64,000 nt of DNA, taken from positions 55,473,882 to 55,537,881 of the forward strand of contig CM018032.1 of NCBI GenBank assembly GCA_008638375.1, written 5' to 3'. This DNA comes from Nyssa sinensis (Eukaryota; Streptophyta; Magnoliopsida; Cornales; Nyssaceae). Under the pieces are notes generated by a model. It was not told the DNA's origin and did not search any database. It was given only the letters and a program-made list of their open reading frames with translations. This document shows positions 59,001 to 64,000 of this stretch, piece after piece. Made by a program: the position numbers and the translations under genes. Numbering within the stretch: position 1 is the stretch's first letter; each line of letters begins with the position of its first letter.

Positions 59001-62000
59001 AGTTCCTTCCTGATACTCTGTGTTCGTGGGAGCTATGTATAGGATTATGGCAATGTAGCAACTTTTGTTAAAGAAATTAGCTTATTATGATATAGTTTTT
59101 CTTTGGTAAATGATATTATTTTTCTTATTTTTGTTTTTTCAGGCTATAGTAACTTACTTCAAGTGACTTGGGAGTTTGGGGTAGATGGTTATTTCTCAAG
59201 TAATTTCCATAGTTCATTATTGTTTTTAATTATATTTGAATTGACCACTAGATTTGCTTGGCATGAGAAAACCAAATTATGCACCGAACTAGACTTTACA
59301 CCTATCCCACCCCCAAGGGCTACTTACCTATCCCAAAAAAAAAAAGATTTTACAACTATAGTTCCTCTAGTGAAATGGATCAATCTTATGATGTTGCTAA
59401 TATTGATAAGGAACAAGGTTTAAATTCAACTTTAGTTTTTATAACTTATTGAGATTGATTCTAATATATATTTTCCCGCATTTTTGGTATGGTAGCATCA
59501 AGCTCAGGACAATCATTCTCCAGAGAGGACTTGCTGATCGTTCTGCAGCTGTAACAAAAGAGTGTCTGAAATTAATGAAAGATGAGTGGCTTGTGAAGTA
59601 TTGCAATGGATACCCCATAGAGCTTCTCAAGTATCTTGATGTTGAAACCTATGAATTAGTCGGGGAGTCTGTAATGGATGCTCTTTTAAAAGCTGGTTTG
59701 ATTGAAGTGCAAGACGGTCAAAGTATCCAGCATTTTTAGTATTAACCAGCAATGCTACTGAAGGTTGTTATTGCTTATAGCTACTTTTATTTACATTTTC
59801 ATAAGTATGTTTTGTTTTCTTGTTCTAAATTTATGGTTCCTATCTTTCTTTGAATAATCTTACCCGTTTTATTATGCAGAAAGGGAAGTGGTGAGATTTG
59901 TGGCATCAACTATTTGATTTGGCCAAATTAATTAGCATTGTTTTTTTTAGATAAATTGCTTCAACAACTAACTAATTCAATCTTATGTCCATTCAAATAA
60001 AAAAGGTTTTTGTGAGTATAAGTAATATTTTAATTTGATAATTATGTTCATCAATCTTTTGGCCATCGGAAACACTTTCCCGTTTGCTTTGCTTATGTTA
60101 AGCATTTCGCTAATGTTCATCTTAAACCCTGATTGAATTGGGAGACAAGGTTATGCATTGGGTAGCTAAGCACATATGTTCCGGGAACAGAGGCGACGAG
60201 GGGTGCTAACCAGTAATATTTTATTTTGACAATTATGTTCATCACTCTTTTCTATTTTTTTTAATTAAATATTTTAGATTGGACAGATGGAATCATGGAA
60301 CATTGGAATGTATGCTGATACATGCAAATTGTACATACTATTAGTAGTATAGTTCAAGGTTTTCCTTGCATTTGTTTTTAGGATCAATGAAGTGAACTTT
60401 AGATTTTCACCTATGAAGCATGAACATAGATGCAACATGATACAATCATGTTGATATGGAAAATTCCAAAAAATAGGATGCAAAAATGTCTAGGACACGA
60501 CAACATGTATATATGTATTCATATGTAAATATCTAAAATTAAAAAAATTGTTTGTTATGATACATACACAAGGATGACAATTTAATATGATCCATTGGAG
60601 ACTCGTCTCATCTTGCTCCTATTGGGACATATTTGGGGAAAACTCTATTAACCCCAATAAATTTGTGGTGAGGTTAAGGCATCCTACCTTGACCACCCTG
60701 ATTTTATGAAAAGAAAAAAGGAGTTGAGATTTTGTGTTATATAGTCAATGATCAAAATGGAGTTTTCTACTTTTACATCCGAGGTTTAGACAAGCTTAAT
60801 AAAGTTGAATCTTTATAAAAAGCAGCAACGTCCTTCTCATTCTTTATTTACGCTTCTTGTTTTGGTGTGTAAGGTCTTTGGAATGTCCTAGTTGCCATTG
60901 AGTAAATAATAAAATAAATAAAAGTGTAATAATTAAATGGGTACCTTGATGTGGACCGCCCCTCTTTTTATATTTTTTCTTACATTGATATTCTATATTA
61001 AAAATGTTGCATCTCAATGTTTAAGACATATTAGATGTACCTTACAGTGTCTAACAGTTATTGGATACAAGTCTTGAATTAAAATTTTATTTTTAAATCA
61101 TGGATACATTTTGGATGTATCAAACATTTATCTATGAGTATCTGATATGGATACGGTGACTAGAAGTATCCGTGCTTCATAGATTTTCACAATGGTGCAA
61201 ACTAAACACTTATTTCTTGTTTATTTATTTTTGCTGTGTTGCTGTTAGTGTACAGAAAATAGCAAAAGAGATCCCTTCTTCTATTTTCACAATGACCATG
61301 ACATTCACAACTGTCGATAAACTTGCGACAAATGTCACGAGATAGAAAGTGAAAATGATATATAATATTTCTATTCTCTGTTTTGATGGAAAAACTTGCA
61401 AACACCTTGTCAATAACATTCTAATGTGTCTTATACTTGTTTACATCTATGGCTACATATCATAGTCATATAGTGCATAAAACATGAATTCTATATTACT
61501 CTTTAGGTTTATATGTTCACCTATTTCATAGTTTACCTTTCAAAGCAGCAAGGGATTACCTTGTCTGCCTGCTCGCAGTTATATTATTTTAGTGGTTTTG
61601 CCATTGTGTTAGGGCACTGCGCAACAAGCATCCGACTAATGGAAGCAGAAGTTGCCCTTTATTGGCGGACTGTATGTAAGCACTTGCAGGCAGAAGCACA
61701 GGTGAGCAGTTGCAATTGTTTCTTTCTTTCTTACATATTTGGATATGTCACTGATTAATATCCCTTTGTCCAAAGGGATAGTCTTACTTCCCATTTTGGT
61801 TTGTCCCAAACTGTGTCTGTTATCAAAATGGTGAAGCATTAATTTTCTCACTTTGCACTACTCCTTACTAAAAAATAATTATTCTTTCCTTAAAACTTGA
61901 GCCTTTTCCCTCACTTTTGACAGGTGATTTTGGAAATGTACTATTGAATATTAGAGGTGTCAATGCAAGATTTATCTTTCCTTAAAAGATGAGATTTTTA

Positions 62001-64000
62001 AGAGGAGAGACTCATTTTAGGACTGCGATTATATTCAGTCCCCTCTCCCCCCCCCCTCTTCACCGAGTGCTTAGTAAAAATGTTGGTGATTTGAACATGT
62101 TTCCTTAGAATATAAATCCAGCAGCTAGAACAACGGCATGAACATCTCATCATTAAATATGGTTGTGTAAAATAGGCCCCGTTTATGAAAGAAAATAATC
62201 TGTTAGTTATGTTCTTAAAAGAGTTGTAAATGTCAAGTTGGGAGTTGGAACTGGGGAGACTCATAATAGGGGCAGAGCATGTGCCTAATAATACGAGTTA
62301 TAAACATGCTACAATTGCTAGGAAGTAGGAACTGAGAAAAGACTGCTGAAAGTAGGAAGTAGGAATCAAGCTAATAAGCAGGGTACACTTGCAGAAATTG
62401 AAATATATATCTCTAATATCGTCTGTAAATACTACCCTGTGATATTGCTAATTGTTTGCTTGTATTTTCAAGGGCTCTGGAACCCCATTCAACCCTATAT
62501 TGTAAAATGGGTGTTCTCACTCTCTGGTACAGTTGCGTATGTTTTTTAGACTATTGAAGAAATTTATCCTACTGAATATTCTAGTCTTACAAATTTATGC
62601 CCTGTGGTTTATGTTCCAAGTTCCAACCGCCCAGGTTGCTAGAATACAGTATAGCTTGGTTGTAACTAAATATGCTAATCAAAGGCAAACAATATTTCAA
62701 ACAACATTGTGGCATTCCAAAATTCCTGCTCTTTCTTTGACCTTGTGTGGTTATGCTATTGAGGCCAAGCTTGTTTCTATGAAATTATTTCTTCTGCATC
62801 AATTACACATAATCTTGTTTATCTAAGAATTGATACACATGATCAAACAGGCAAAAGGTTCTGATGCTGCTGCTACAATGGGCACTGAAGCAGCAGTATA
62901 TGCAGCAGAAGCTTCCGACAACAACGATCTTTTGGAGAGAATTCTTCCTGCAACTGTTTCTGATTATGTACAACTCGTTAGAGCTCATCTTGTTGCTGGT
63001 GGGCGAAATTCATTTGGTCTGACATGATCTGTTGTTATTGATAAAGCTATACATTCTAATACCACCTGATTGTCCCAGGACCAAACTACCGATTTGCATC
63101 TCGGCAACTATTATTGCTTGGTGCGATGCTTGATTTCTCTGATGCTACAAACAGGAAGGTTGCTAGTGCATTTGTGCAGGAACTACTGCACAGGCCTCTT
63201 GAGCATGAAGTGGATGATGATGGTAACCAGGTTGTCATAGGAGATGGCATCAATCTTGGAGGGGACCAAGATTGGGCTTATGCAGTGTCAGGGCTGGCAA
63301 GGAAAGTCCATGCTGCTTCCAGGTGAATTTGAAGAAGTTGTTCTAGGAGTTGTAGATGAGCTCGCTCAGCCTTGCAGGGAGAGAACGGCAGACTTCATGC
63401 AGTGGATGCACTGCCTTGCAGTGACTGGTGTCCTCTTGGAAAACACTGAGTCATTGCGTTGGATGCATGGAAAAGCCATTGAACCTGCTGGATTACTGCA
63501 GTCTTTATTGCTTCCAGGGGTATGTATCAGGGGGTAAAGTGGTGCTGCTGTTCGATTTCTTATTTTATTTTATTTTTTCCCATAAGCTAGTTACTTATGT
63601 TCAGTAATGTAATGTTCCTTTTTTGTATTTTCCTTTTCTTTTCGAGGGTATCAATGTATGGACTATGAAATGCAGGCAAAGCATGTTCACTTGGATGTTC
63701 AAAGAGTTGCCACCAGGTGCCTTGGTCTTTTTGGGCTGCTAGAGAGGAAACCAAGTGAGGAACTAGTGAAGCAGTTGAGACTGTCATTTGTCAAGGGACC
63801 CTCTCCAATCAGTGTAATGGCTTGTAAGGCATTGGTTGATCTTGGAATGTGGTATGGTCCTCAAGAAGTTGACAAATCCATGGGACAGGATCTCTCATCA
63901 CATCTTCGAGATCATGCGACTGTTTTTCATCCTGTTAATTTGTGTGATACAAATGAGGATTTGAATATTGAATTGCTTGATCTGTTATATGCTGGGTTTG
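56054..64000 (+). CDS. CAP-G: Condensin complex subunit 3 (CAP-G / NCAPG), 3' end outside window
   Basis: A HEAT-repeat subunit of condensin I, needed to compact and separate mitotic chromosomes. Visible exons: 56054-56422, 56889-57092, 57493-57638, 59496-59763, 61613-61701, 62851-62998, 63079-63519, 63676 onward. All borders are GT-AG and phases agree except at two lesions. Key stretches: MAIDIEEEEKRLMQKIARIL (start), VPVVRTFAVRALSRF, SESVRKAAYCVLASKFPLQS, ILQRGLADRSAAVTKECLKL, LMEAEVALYWRTVC, AAVYAAEASDNNDLLERILP, EEVVLGVVDELAQPCRERTA and HVHLDVQRVATRCLGLFGLL. About 663 codons are present; plant members are roughly 1000 residues, so the C-terminus follows the window. Lesion 1: TAG at 59737-59739 in exon 4 from one missing T. 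Lesion 2: one extra base near 63317 in exon 7, giving TGA 63324-63326 while the family sequence PGEFEEVVL resumes in the next frame. These could be assembly errors or true inactivation. Confidence 0.95.
56470..56548. repeat. (AAAAT)n(AAAATC)n microsatellite in CAP-G intron 1
   Basis: Perfect aaaat units followed by about six aaaatc units, about 50 bases after the exon 1 donor. Confidence 0.9.
58268..58655. mobile_element. Candidate MITE in CAP-G intron 3
   Basis: Left 'ttcatttggtatgagatacgg' type end and right 'cctttccaaccaaattgaa', which in reverse begins TTCAATTTGGTTGGAAAGG: an imperfect inverted pair. The body has purine-rich and pyrimidine-rich halves. Boundaries tentative. Confidence 0.4.

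Noticed and set aside
59103..59423. 106-codon plus-strand frame in CAP-G intron 3
   Set aside because: Hydrophobic, no family match, lies between well-defined exons 3 and 4 and overlaps low-complexity A runs.
59880..59890. Possible 11-bp microexon in CAP-G after TTATGCAG
   Set aside because: It would give the wrong phase for exon 5, while joining exon 4 (with one T added) directly to exon 5 fits exactly.

Overview
The window is plant nuclear DNA, most likely from a woody eudicot. It is AT-rich, its genes have GT-AG introns, and it is crowded with Ty1/copia, Ty3/gypsy-like, L1, RTE and SINE retroelements plus MITEs. I cannot name the species from sequence alone. There are no bacterial operons, CRISPR arrays or rRNA genes.

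Three host genes can be reconstructed exon by exon. (1) A tetratricopeptide (kinesin-light-chain / nephrocystin-3-like) protein with a mitochondrial-type presequence lies on the minus strand, about 28.2 kb down to 3.8 kb. Its eight visible exons are spread over 24.4 kb, and intron 1 alone is about 12.4 kb. Further 3' exons should lie outside the window. (2) Cytosolic glutamine synthetase GS1 lies on the minus strand at 37528-33795. It has twelve coding exons that sum to exactly 356 codons plus stop, so it is complete and intact. (3) The condensin I subunit CAP-G/NCAPG lies on the plus strand from 56054 to beyond the window end. Eight exons are visible, with an E2F site, site II elements and GA repeats upstream of the ATG.

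Layout: 1-2.2 kb is the 3' half of a Ty1/copia element. 2.4-28 kb is the TPR gene, its introns filled by L1 fragments in both orientations, an RTE LINE end, tRNA-derived SINEs, an L1 derivative lacking endonuclease and RT (itself interrupted by a hAT-like foldback element), and a non-coding poly(A) element with internal tandem repeats. 28.4-33.6 kb is AT-rich intergenic DNA with foldback elements and microsatellites. 33.8-37.6 kb is GS1. 37.7-55.7 kb is an AT-rich repeat landscape: two MULE-like foldback elements with 9-bp target duplications (one carrying a nested Tourist-like MITE), two solo LTRs of one family with perfect 5-bp duplications, a CpG-rich island with a W-box cluster, and a 359-bp tandem duplication next to a 42-bp minisatellite. 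55.7-64 kb is the CAP-G promoter and gene.

The most consequential observation is that CAP-G (twice) and the TPR gene (once) each carry one-base length changes in otherwise well-conserved exons. Splice phases of the neighbouring exons independently show that the frame should be continuous. Either these are assembly indels or the copies are decaying; GS1 between them is intact. I found no dedicated novel multi-gene system. The unusual content is mostly transposon biology and the gene-integrity question.
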